The position numbers were made by a program, and so were the translations under genes. The notes beneath the pieces are model-generated. The model did not search any database and had not been told where the DNA came from. It saw nothing but the letters and a program-made list of their open reading frames with translations. 64,000 bases of DNA from Bacteroidia bacterium (GTDB taxonomy: Bacteria; Bacteroidota; Bacteroidia; Chitinophagales; UBA2359), in NCBI GenBank assembly GCA_030427245.1, contig JAUHXA010000013.1:54054-118053 (forward strand), in the 5' to 3' direction. Shown piece after piece: positions 9,092-18,800 of the stretch; within the stretch, counting starts at the first letter, position 1; the number at the start of each line of letters is the position of its first letter.

Positions 9092-10705
9092 TTATCTTGG
9101 ATTCCTTTTGCTGCTGCTTCGACTACTTCTACTTGGGGTAGATGAAGAACGGCTTGAACCACTGCTTTTTGGAGCAGAGTAGGAACGACTTGGCGTACTT
9201 TTCGGTGCTGAATAAGAACGGCTTGAACTTCCACTGTTACTTGGTTTGGAATACGAACGACTTGGTGTACTGCTTTTTGGAGCAGAGTATGAGCGATTCG
9301 AGCTTCCTCTGTTACTTGGCTTTGAGTAAGAACGACGATTATTGCTTGGTTTAGAATAAGAGTCATTTGATTTACGATTGCTTCTACTCTTACTTTCATA
9401 ACTTCTTGAAGGAGTAGTTGTAGCAGGTGTTGTGCTTTCATAACTTCTTGAAGGAGTCATTGTAGCAGGTGTTTTACTTTCGTAGCTCCTTGAAGGAGTA
9501 GTGATGGTAGAAGGCGTATTTTTTTCGCTGCTCCAACTTCTCGAAGGTGTAGGTTTGGAGTAGCTATTATTAGCAGGAGTTGTCGTTTGCTTGTTGTAAC
9601 CCGTATTAGAAGGCTTGGTAGTTTCATAACTCCTTGTCGTGGTGTAAGGCTGAGTAGTTGTTGTTGAAGGTTTACTTACTCTACCTACATCTGTCGATTT
9701 GCCTGTTGTAGTAGTACTACTCGGCGTAGAAATGCTGTTGGAGTTGTAAGGTGTAGTGATACGAGTATCTCTATCTATGGTTGATTTTCCAACAGGTGTG
9801 ACCGATGTATTACCACTATTTGTGGGAGTACGTGGATTTACATTGCCTCCTCTCTTATCCGAAATTCCACTATTGTTTGTTGTGGTTCTTGAAGGTCTGG
9901 TATTAGAATAGGTATTAGTTGGTGTAGTATTGATCTGCGTTGATCCTCCACCCGTATTGGTAGTTGTAATGCCTTTTCCAGAGCCTGTTGTTCTATCTCC
10001 TCTCGTGCCAGTGCTGTTTCCACTTGCTACACCTCTGCTTCCACGAGGGCCATTATACGTACCTCTGCCATTACCTAAACCAGTGTCACTGTTGTTATAA
10101 ATAATAGTTGTTGAGCTTGTATTAATATAGTTACTTGGACAATAAGGTGTATTGTAATAACTATAGGAGTTGTAAGGATTCCAAGAATTGTAGAAGCTTC
10201 TACGGTAATAGTTTCCTCCCCATCCATATCCGTAAGGATTGTAAGAACGATAACCGTATCCGCCCCATCTGTTCCAACCTCTGCCCCAACCAAAATTGAC
10301 GCTTACCGAGAATCCTGGTCGGTAAAATGGATTCCAAAAAGGATTGTAAACACTGTAGATGGTATTGTAGCCGCAATAAGCTGGAATTGGGTCGTACCAA
10401 AAACGATCTACATATACAGGGTCATAGTAGCCAAATCCACGGTAACTGCGATGGAACCGCCGAATCCGTGAGGTGTAATAGTGATCGTATTCTTGGTCGT
10501 CATAATAAACATACTCATCATCACCATAGTAATTGTTGTTGGTGATATAAGTATTTCCGTTGTCGTCGGTATATTGCGAACTTTCGGCGTAGTTGGGTTG
10601 CCCATTGCTGGGCGAATAGTAAATTTCATCTTGTGCTGACATCATCAATGGCACTATCAATGCCAAGAAAAATGTGTAGAACCAGCTATTATTCAATGAT
10701 TTCAT
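9092..10705 (-). CDS. Secreted low-complexity protein, Tyr/Gly-rich then Ser/Thr-rich
   Basis: This 537-residue protein has a Sec signal peptide (hydrophobic core FYTFFLALIVPLMMSAQ, residues 8-24). The mature part has zones of different composition: an acidic Tyr/Asp/Asn zone (about 25-85), an aromatic Gly/Trp/Tyr zone with many Arg (about 85-190, such as GWGRGWNRWGGYGYRSYNP), and a long Thr/Ser/Asn/Pro zone. It ends in a basic tail of short repeats of the SRSYESKTPATMTP and SRSYSAPKS kinds. No catalytic domain is visible. Similar secreted proteins occur in Bacteroidota as hypotheticals. A matrix, cell-surface or polysaccharide-associated role is a guess. The direct DNA repeats in the tail (about 9120-9500) make length changes likely. 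Confidence 0.65.
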   Translation of the reverse strand: MKSLNNSWFYTFFLALIVPLMMSAQDEIYYSPSNGQPNYAESSQYTDDNGNTYITNNNYYGDDEYVYYDDQEYDHYYTSRIRRFHRSYRGFGYYDPVYVDRFWYDPIPAYCGYNTIYSVYNPFWNPFYRPGFSVSVNFGWGRGWNRWGGYGYRSYNPYGYGWGGNYYRRSFYNSWNPYNSYSYYNTPYCPSNYINTSSTTIIYNNSDTGLGNGRGTYNGPRGSRGVASGNSTGTRGDRTTGSGKGITTTNTGGGSTQINTTPTNTYSNTRPSRTTTNNSGISDKRGGNVNPRTPTNSGNTSVTPVGKSTIDRDTRITTPYNSNSISTPSSTTTTGKSTDVGRVSKPSTTTTQPYTTTRSYETTKPSNTGYNKQTTTPANNSYSKPTPSRSWSSEKNTPSTITTPSRSYESKTPATMTPSRSYESTTPATTTPSRSYESKSRSNRKSNDSYSKPSNNRRSYSKPSNRGSSNRSYSAPKSSTPSRSYSKPSNSGSSSRSYSAPKSTPSRSYSAPKSSGSSRSSSTPSRSSRSSSKRNPR

Positions 10706-11270
10706 AAGTATAAATCTTTTATTGATTACAAATTAGACCGCTTGATTGCCTAAACATTTATTTTATTATATTTGCGCTTCGTAAATTTTGGAAGCAAGAA
10801 ACGGGAATAGAGAAGTAAGATACAATGAATCAATGTCTTTCTTCTTACATCCTTCTTCTATCATTCTAAAACAAATGTTTTATTAGGCTTTGAAGGGCTT
10901 TTACAAAAATAAGAAAATTAATGTGTCCTAAAGTTTAAAAGCGGCAGCATATTTATTTTAAACTGTTGTTTGTCGTATTCAATGCTGTAAAATTACAGGC
11001 TTTTGAAAGCTTCTGCAATTACATTTTTTGAGGTTTATGCTGTGGTTTTGAAGAGTGAAAAAATAAACCCTCTATTAATGGAACTATTTTGAAGCACAAA
11101 AAGTTTCTTAAAATAAGCTAAATATTTGATTTTGAACTCTTCAATTGGTAAGTATGGCTTGTTGAAGCACATTACTTTCTGCAATGAATATCACAAATAA
11201 GATGCAAAATCTCTTCAAAACATTCATTTTTTTGACGAAAAAATACTCATAAAGTAACAAATACAAGACA
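10706..11270. other. Intergenic region between divergent secreted-protein and proS genes
   Basis: This stretch of about 565 bases has no convincing gene. The only recognisable element is a promoter-like TATATTTG at 10767-10774. A 14-codon frame at 10824 (MNQCLSSYILLLSF) is short, has no proline codons and does not look like a leader peptide. I saw no T-box or other riboswitch for proS. Confidence 0.4.
10767..10774 (+). promoter_or_regulatory. Bacteroidota-type -7 element (TAnnTTTG)
   Basis: TATATTTG matches the Bacteroidota -7 consensus. TTG at 10746-10748 lies 18 bases upstream and at 10742-10744 lies 22 bases upstream, both possible -33 elements. If it is used for proS, the 5' untranslated region would be nearly 500 bases long, so the target is uncertain. 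Confidence 0.35.
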
Positions 11271-12755
11271 ATGGCTAAAGGTAAAGGAATAACGAGTAGA
11301 GCCGAAGATTATTCACAGTGGTACAATGAATTGGTTATCAAGGCTGGATTAGCGGAACATTCGGCAGTGCGAGGCTGTATGGTTATCAAACCTTATGGAT
11401 TCGCAATATGGGAAAAAATGAAAAGTGTGTTGGATGGTCGCTTCAAGGCTACTGGACACCAAAATGCCGCCTTTCCTTTGTTTATCCCCAAGAGTTTTCT
11501 AAGCAAAGAAGCAGCCCATGTTGAGGGCTTTGCCAAAGAATGTGCAGTTGTGACGCATTACCGCCTCATGAATGACCCAAATGGCGGAGGTGTAATAGTA
11601 GATCCAGATGCCAAATTGGAGGAAGAACTGATTGTTCGGCCTACTTCTGAGACGATTATTTGGAGTACTTACAAAAACTGGATTCAATCTTATCGAGATT
11701 TGCCTTTGCTCATCAATCAATGGGCAAATGTGGTGCGTTGGGAGATGAGGACTCGTTTGTTTTTGCGGACCGCCGAGTTTTTCTGGCAAGAAGGACATAC
11801 GGCTCATGCTACCAAACAAGAAGCAGTGGACGAAACTTTGTTGATTTTGGATGAATACGCCAACTTCATGGAAAATTACATTGCCATACCTGTTATCAAA
11901 GGCTTCAAGAGCGAGAATGAGCGTTTTGCAGGAGCAGACGACACTTATACTTGTGAGGCATTGATGCAAGATGGTAAAGCACTGCAAATGGGGACTTCTC
12001 ACTTCTTAGGGCAGAATTTTGCCAAAGCATTTGAAGTGCAGTATCAGACCAAAGAAGGTGGTTTAGAACATGTTTGGGCGACTTCTTGGGGTGTTTCTAC
12101 CCGAATGATGGGCGCACTGGTGATGGCACATTCGGATGATGAAGGATTGGTCTTGCCTCCAAAACTTGCTCCCATTCACATCGTTATCATTCCTATTATC
12201 AACAAAAAGACGATTGATAGAATGGATGAAATGGATGCCGTTGTTGAAAAAATCAAATCAGAACTGGGCGATGATATTACCGTCAAATATGACAACGATG
12301 AAGGCAAACGTTCGGGCTTCAAATTTGCGGAGTACGAATTGAAGGGGGTGCCTATTAGAATTGCGATTGGACCAAGAGATTTAGATAATGGCGTGGTTGA
12401 AGTAGCTCGTCGTGATACAAAACAGAAAATGAGTTTTTCGCTGGAAAATATCGGTGAACAACTGCACAATTTGTTGGATGACATTCAAGAGAACATTTTC
12501 AACAAAGCCAAAGATTATCGAGACAGTCACATTACCAAAGTCGACAACTTTGAAGACTTCAAAGAAGTTTTGGAGACCAAAGGAGGCTTTGTGTTGGCGC
12601 ATTGGGATGGTACTTCCGAGACTGAAAAACAAATCAAAGAGTTGAGCAAGGCAACGATTCGATGTATTCCATTGGACGCAGAATTGGAGGAAGGTCGTTG
12701 TGTTTTGACGGGCAATCCTTCTAAACAAAGAGTGCTTTTTGCAAAGGCTTATTGA
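11271..12755 (+). CDS. proS: Prolyl-tRNA synthetase
   Basis: This 494-residue class II aminoacyl-tRNA synthetase attaches proline to tRNA-Pro in the cytoplasm. It is the short (about 480-500 residue), eukaryote/archaea-like ProRS form, without the editing insertion of the long bacterial form. Motif 2 is seen at [23 protein letters not shown], preceded by [14 protein letters not shown]; motif 3 is in [21 protein letters not shown]. The C-terminal anticodon-binding domain begins at [11 protein letters not shown]. The ATG is preceded by an A-rich tract without a Shine-Dalgarno, as usual in the phylum. A strong hairpin terminator lies 26 bases after the stop. A housekeeping gene in a normal composition stretch. 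Confidence 0.96.
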   Translation: MAKGKGITSRAEDYSQWYNELVIKAGLAEHSAVRGCMVIKPYGFAIWEKMKSVLDGRFKATGHQNAAFPLFIPKSFLSKEAAHVEGFAKECAVVTHYRLMNDPNGGGVIVDPDAKLEEELIVRPTSETIIWSTYKNWIQSYRDLPLLINQWANVVRWEMRTRLFLRTAEFFWQEGHTAHATKQEAVDETLLILDEYANFMENYIAIPVIKGFKSENERFAGADDTYTCEALMQDGKALQMGTSHFLGQNFAKAFEVQYQTKEGGLEHVWATSWGVSTRMMGALVMAHSDDEGLVLPPKLAPIHIVIIPIINKKTIDRMDEMDAVVEKIKSELGDDITVKYDNDEGKRSGFKFAEYELKGVPIRIAIGPRDLDNGVVEVARRDTKQKMSFSLENIGEQLHNLLDDIQENIFNKAKDYRDSHITKVDNFEDFKEVLETKGGFVLAHWDGTSETEKQIKELSKATIRCIPLDAELEEGRCVLTGNPSKQRVLFAKAY

Positions 12756-12780
12756 TTTCTTGAAAGCGTGCAATCAGATA

Positions 12781-12815
12781 AAAAGGGAACAATACAAAGA
12801 GTATTGTTCCCTTTT
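12781..12815. terminator. Bidirectional terminator between proS and the giant repeat protein
   Basis: AAAAGGGAACAATAC (12781-12795) pairs perfectly with GTATTGTTCCCTTTT (12801-12815) around a 5-base loop. The A-run and T-run make it usable from both strands. Confidence 0.85.
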
Positions 12816-12850
12816 GTTTATTAGGAACTTGACGCAATACATGGTTTCTT

Positions 12851-15800
12851 TTACCGATTCAGCACCACTCTCAAAGTCTTACTTTCCCCCTTATCCGTCA
12901 CCATTCTCACCAAATAAACCCCACTTCTCAAACTTTCGGCATTGAAGCTAAAACGCTGTTGTTCGCCAGCCGATAAATAACCTTCAAACAAAACGGCTAC
13001 TTTCTGTCCATCTATTCCATAGACTTCAATCGTCACAAAATCATCTGCGGCAACTTGAAATTGGATATTGGTGTGTGTTGTAAAAGGATTGGGGAAAACG
13101 GTTAATTCAGTTGAAGTTTTGAAGCCTAAGTTTGATTCAGTCGTTGTTTTTGCAGCTTCGTCCTCCTGTTTCTTTTCAATCAAAGGATTGAGCGTTACCA
13201 AGATTTCTTCCTCTGCAATCAAAACAGGATTGATGGTCACCAAAACGGTTCTTGCAGTGGTACATCCCAAAACATTGTCAGAAGTTTGGACGTAGACAAC
13301 GTGCTCTCCAACTCCTAAATTGGGCGTAAAGGTATTGCTGCCAGTATTGTAGGTTCCTGCCGAAGTCGAAAGAGTTTCATCGGTAAACCAACCCAAGATG
13401 GTGTAAATTGCATCGGGGTCGGTAACGGCATCTGCAATCGGTTGCCCTTCTGTTCCTGTCAATGGTGCAAGCAGGTTGTAGTCTAAAATAGTTGCCTGAT
13501 TGTCAATGTTTAGGATACCATAAACTTCAAAATATTCATCTGGACGACCTTCAATGATGCCATTGTTGGTAAAGTTTCCTTTGTTGTCGTTGAAGCCATC
13601 GTAGGCGGTCATGATGATGCCATTGTTCACAAAATTGGAATATCTGTGGTTTTTGATTTTGCCATTTACTTGAATGACCGAGCAAGTTCCATTTGTGAAA
13701 TTAAGTGGTCCAATTTTCAAAGCTGAATTGTAGAGGTCTTCGTTTTTGGAGTCCCAGACTTGAATTGTTCCGTTGTTGGTGAAGTCAAATGTATCTCGGT
13801 AGTTCACATTTTCGATGCCCTCACGGTTGGCGTTGCGAACCATCAAAACACCAGAGTTATCGAAGGTCAAGTCTCCACCATAATTGTTCGTCCTCAAACC
13901 TTCTTGAAAGGTCGTATTGGTGGTGATTTTGCCCGAATTTTGGAAGTCAAAAGTCACGCTGTAGTTGTCGTTGTGGCGGAGGTTGAGGTTGCGAAGTCCT
14001 TCACGGTTAGAGTTTTGTATGTCGATTGTTCCACTGTTGTTGAAGGTGTAGTTCGTTCCGCTTCGATTGAAGTTGTGAATACCTGCACCTTGCGAATTGT
14101 TGGTGTTGATTGTTCCTGTATTGACAAAATCAAGGCTTGTTGTATCGTTTGAACTGTTGTTGTAAGTATGGTTGTAAATACCATCTCGTCCTGTTCCATC
14201 TGTATTGATAGTTCCACCATTATTGATAAACCCAATGTGACTCCAATCATCATAGGCATAGTTGTGAATACCCGAAGTGCCAGTATCACTGATGTTTATT
14301 GTTCCATCTGTGATGTTCGTTACGATGGTGTCTCGGTAGGCGTAGTTGTAAATTCCCGCTTCGCTAACGGCTGAAATATTAATTGTTCCACCGTCCATAT
14401 TGAAGTGAACACGAGGGGAATAGTTTTCTCGGTTGTATTGAAGCGTATAAGAACGGATACCGTCATTGAAGGCACGGGTGATGTTGATGTCGCCATCGTG
14501 TTGGTTGAAGTTGACTTCTTGAGATTGGTAACAATAGTTGTAAATTCCCGAAAGGGCAGTGCTGTCTATATTGACGGTTCCCCAATTGTTGAAGTTAACG
14601 ATTGGAGCATGGTTGCTGCTTGAATTGTGGGCATAATTGAAGATGCCATATTCATCGGTTTTGAAGATGTCAATCGTTCCGTGATTGTTGAAGTTGGCAG
14701 CATTTCCATAATTGCTGAGTACTTCTAAGCCTCTTGTGGGAATGTTTTCGATTTCTATCAAGCCGTGATTGGTGAAGTTGGTAAACGGATTGTAGTCTGT
14801 ATTGTTGCCATAATTTTCGATTTCTAAACCCCTGTCGCCTGTGTTTGCAATGCGAATGATACCCGAAGCTTGATTGATAAACTGATGGTTGTCAGCACGG
14901 TAATTGTAGTGCTGCATTCCCGACCAATCCGTATCTGCAATGTCTATTAACCCATGATTTTCAATCAATTGATTGACTGTCATCGTGTCTTCATTTTTGT
15001 AGAGGTAACTGTGCCAACCAAATTCGTTTGTATTGCGGATACGAAATTCTCCATCTACGTTGTTGACCAAATGTATGTAACCTCTTTCGCCATTGGTTTG
15101 GAAGCCTTCATATTGGGTACTGTCGATGTCAATCAAACCGTTGTTGATGAAATTCAAAGTGGTGGGAAGAGAATTGGCTGCACCACTTCTACGGGATTGA
15201 AGGTGGAAACCCTCTGTTCCTGCTGTATCAACTTCGATTGTACCATTGTTGGTGAAATTGAGTAGTGCGTTTTCGTTGTCAGAATAGATGTTCATGCCTC
15301 TCCAACCTGTTTGATTGATGGCGATTGTTCCATCATTGACAACCTGAGTGGTGTCTTGATAGGTGTAGATGTACATGCCATCTTCGTTGATATTGTTTAG
15401 GTTCATGCTGCCTGTTATGGCATTGGTGAAGTTGGTTTGACAGATGCGGTTTTCATTGTTTTTGCGGTTGTAGATGTAAAAACCTCGATAGGTCGTATTT
15501 TTAATATCTATGACCTCTGAATTGTTGATGTTTGCTGTTCCATTTCTGGTATTGAACATCAATCCATGTGCTCCCGTTTCTTCAATATGTATGTTACCAT
15601 TGTTATTGAAGGTCAGCTCGGTCGTCCAATTGTCGCCATTTTGCTCGGTGTAGTTGTAAAAACCTGTTTCGGCATTGGTATTGAAGATGTCAATGTGGTG
15701 ATTGTTGGTGAAGTTGATGAAGCCGTCACGGGTATGGTTGTAGAGTCCGATGTTCGCTGTATTATCTATATCAATCGAACCGTCGTTTGTGAAATTCACC

Positions 15801-18800
15801 CTTGAAGAATCATTGGTGATGTTGTAAAATCCACGATTGCCGATATTTTGAAGATGGATATTTCGATTGGCTCGATTTTCAAAAGTGAGAATTCCTTCAT
15901 TGTGAGTATTGTTTTGAATACCGTGGACTGTCGTTCCTTCAATGTTTATGGTGCCATCGTTGATAATATTGAAGGTAGCAGTTGAACCCGAACAATAGCT
16001 ATCAAAACCGTGATTTCCTACATTTTTGATATCAATCGTTCCGTTATTAGTATAGGTAATGGCAGTGCTGTATAGGTCGGTATCCGTGGTGACACTGTAA
16101 GCCGCCAATCCATTGTATTGCTGCGTGCCATCGACATTCAAATTGCCGTTGTTAACCAAGTTCAATGTACCATTTTCATTATTGGTCCATATTCCCGAAT
16201 TGTTGACGGTTTTGATGTCAATCGTACTGTTGTTGGTCATGTTGATTGTACCTTCGGTACGAAGCAGATTGTAAACTCCTTCTACACCACAACTGTCCAA
16301 ATCTATAACATCATCAAAGGTCAGATTGAGTGTGCCTTCAGAACCTGCGTAGTTGTAAAAACAACTGTATCCAGAAGTGTCAACTTTAAAGGCTGCATTG
16401 GCTTGGTTGATAAAATCCAACTGTGCGCCTCCATAACTACTTGTCACCCATCCATATTCGTCTGAGTTGCTAATATCAATGCTTGCATTTGCAAAGTTGG
16501 TGAAGGTACCCACCATGTTGTTGGCATGGGTATAGAATCCTTCATCGCCTGCATTATTGATGGTAATGTTTCCACGATTTTCAAAAGTAAAGGTACCCGA
16601 ATAGGCATTGTCGAAGATGTCATTCTCATTGTTGAAACCGTCGTCTGCTACATTGTCAATAGTAATGTTGTTATTGTTGATGAAGGTCAAACTACCATTT
16701 TCATTGTCGTTGATGATACCCGTATTGTCGGTGAGGTCAATGTCAATATTGCTGTTGTTGGTGAAGTTTAGAATACCTCCTGTACGGGTCGTATTCCGAA
16801 TGCCATCTGTGCCACAACTGTCTATCGCCAAAACTTCATTGATTATAATATTCACTGTCGCACTATCACTTGCATAATTGAACATTCCTCTGGTTCCAAG
16901 GGTGTCTATTTTTAGGAAAGAACCCGCCGAATAAGTAAAATCCAACTGCCCTTTGCCGTAGGAACGATTGTAAAAACCGTGTTCTCCTGTATGACTAATA
17001 TCAATCGTAGCATTGGGGTGATTCGTGACTGCTCCATGAATGTTGCTCGTATGAGAACGAAATCCGTGACTTTGGGTATTTTCTATGCGAATCAAACCAT
17101 GATTGTCGAAAGCAAAGGAACTGCTGTATGTTTCATCTCCATTGTTGTTTTCGTTGGTAATTCCCATATTGCCTGCTTCATTGATGTAAATTTCTCCAGC
17201 ATTGTTGTTATTGAAGTTAAAGTGGGAATTGTCGTTGTTAGAATAGATTCCATTACTTCCTACATTGTTGATAGTGAGTGTGCTACTGTTATTGAAGTGC
17301 AGAGTGCTGCTGCCGTCACGCAGTTCATTGTAAATACCATTTGTACCACAATTGTCTATTGTTAGAGGAGCACTGAACTGCAAATTGATAGTCCCTCCAA
17401 GGTTTAGATAGTTGTAGAAACCCGTAGAACCAACATCGTCAATATCAATGGTTGAATTGGCGGCATAATTGAAGTTCAACAATCCATTTTCTCCTTGTGA
17501 ATTGTTGATAAGCCCATTGTCATTGCAGTTGTCAATATCTATTAGGGCATTGGAGTGATTGGTGACATTGGCAGTATTGTTGAGAACGTAGGTGCGAAAA
17601 CCATCATCACCGCAATTGTTGATAACTATGTCTCCATAATTGTCAAATGCAAAAGAAGAGGTATAGTTGATATCGTCGAAGAGTTCGCTGTCGTTTGTAA
17701 GACCATCAGACACAACATTGTCAATGAAAATATCATTGTTGTTGAGGAAGTTCAGGTGTCCATTCTCATTGTCGTTGTAAATGCCATTTTGGTTTGCCGT
17801 ATTGATGTCAATCGTGTGGTTGTTGATGAAATTCATAGTTGCCCCACTCCGAGTGCTGTTGTAAAAACCTTGGTTATTGACATTGTTGATGACCAAGGTT
17901 ATATTGTTTGCAAAATTGAATACTCCGCCATTATAGACACTGTTTCGTATTCCATCACTTCCCACATTGTCAATTGTCAGAATGCTATTGGTATGAAGTG
18001 TCATAGCCAAATCTCCGACATCAACATAGCTATAAACCCCATGCTGTCCTGCATCTGCAATATTGATTGTACCGTAATTGTCAAAAACAAAATCATTGTT
18101 GGTATTATCACTTCGCTCCAAACTGTAATTGGAGATGCCCCTTTCATTTGTATTGTTGATGGCAATTGTTCCGCTTGCATTATTGGTGAAGGTGAAATCT
18201 CCACCGTCAATGTTGTTGTAAATGCCGTGATAGCTCGTACTGTCTATCGAAATGCTGCCATTGTTGGTAAAAGTAGCCACAGATGTAGTATCACCCGATT
18301 GTGTCAATCTCGCTCGATTGTAAAGTCCTGAATGGTACCAATTTCCAGACGTACCACTCGTATCAATCGTAATATCTCCATTGTTCACAAAGTTCAGCTC
18401 CGCAAAGTTGTTGTTGGCATAATTGTAAAGCCCCGCTTCCCCTGTATGTGAAGTGTGTATGATGTGATGGTTGGTGAAATTGAAGGTGTCGCCATTTGTG
18501 TAGTTCTGCATTCCACCATAGAAGGTATTTTGAATGTCAATCGTACCGTAATTATTGAAGTTAAGTTCAGACAGATACCCATCTACATGGCGGTTGTAAT
18601 TGTACCACCCCCATTGATTGATATTTTGAATATTGATGATGGCATCAGCATGATTGGTAAAATTCAATTCTCCACGATAGGCATAATTGTAAAAACCATA
18701 ACTATGTGTACTGTCTATTTCAATCGTGCCGTAATTATCAAAATCTAATCGGACAGGTTCGCCCACAGTTGTTTGCTGAACATAGTTATAAATTCCCATG

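Noticed and set aside
10824..10868. Short frame downstream of a promoter-like element, as a possible proS leader peptide
   Set aside because: It has no proline codons and no terminator or antiterminator pairing follows, unlike the trp leader.
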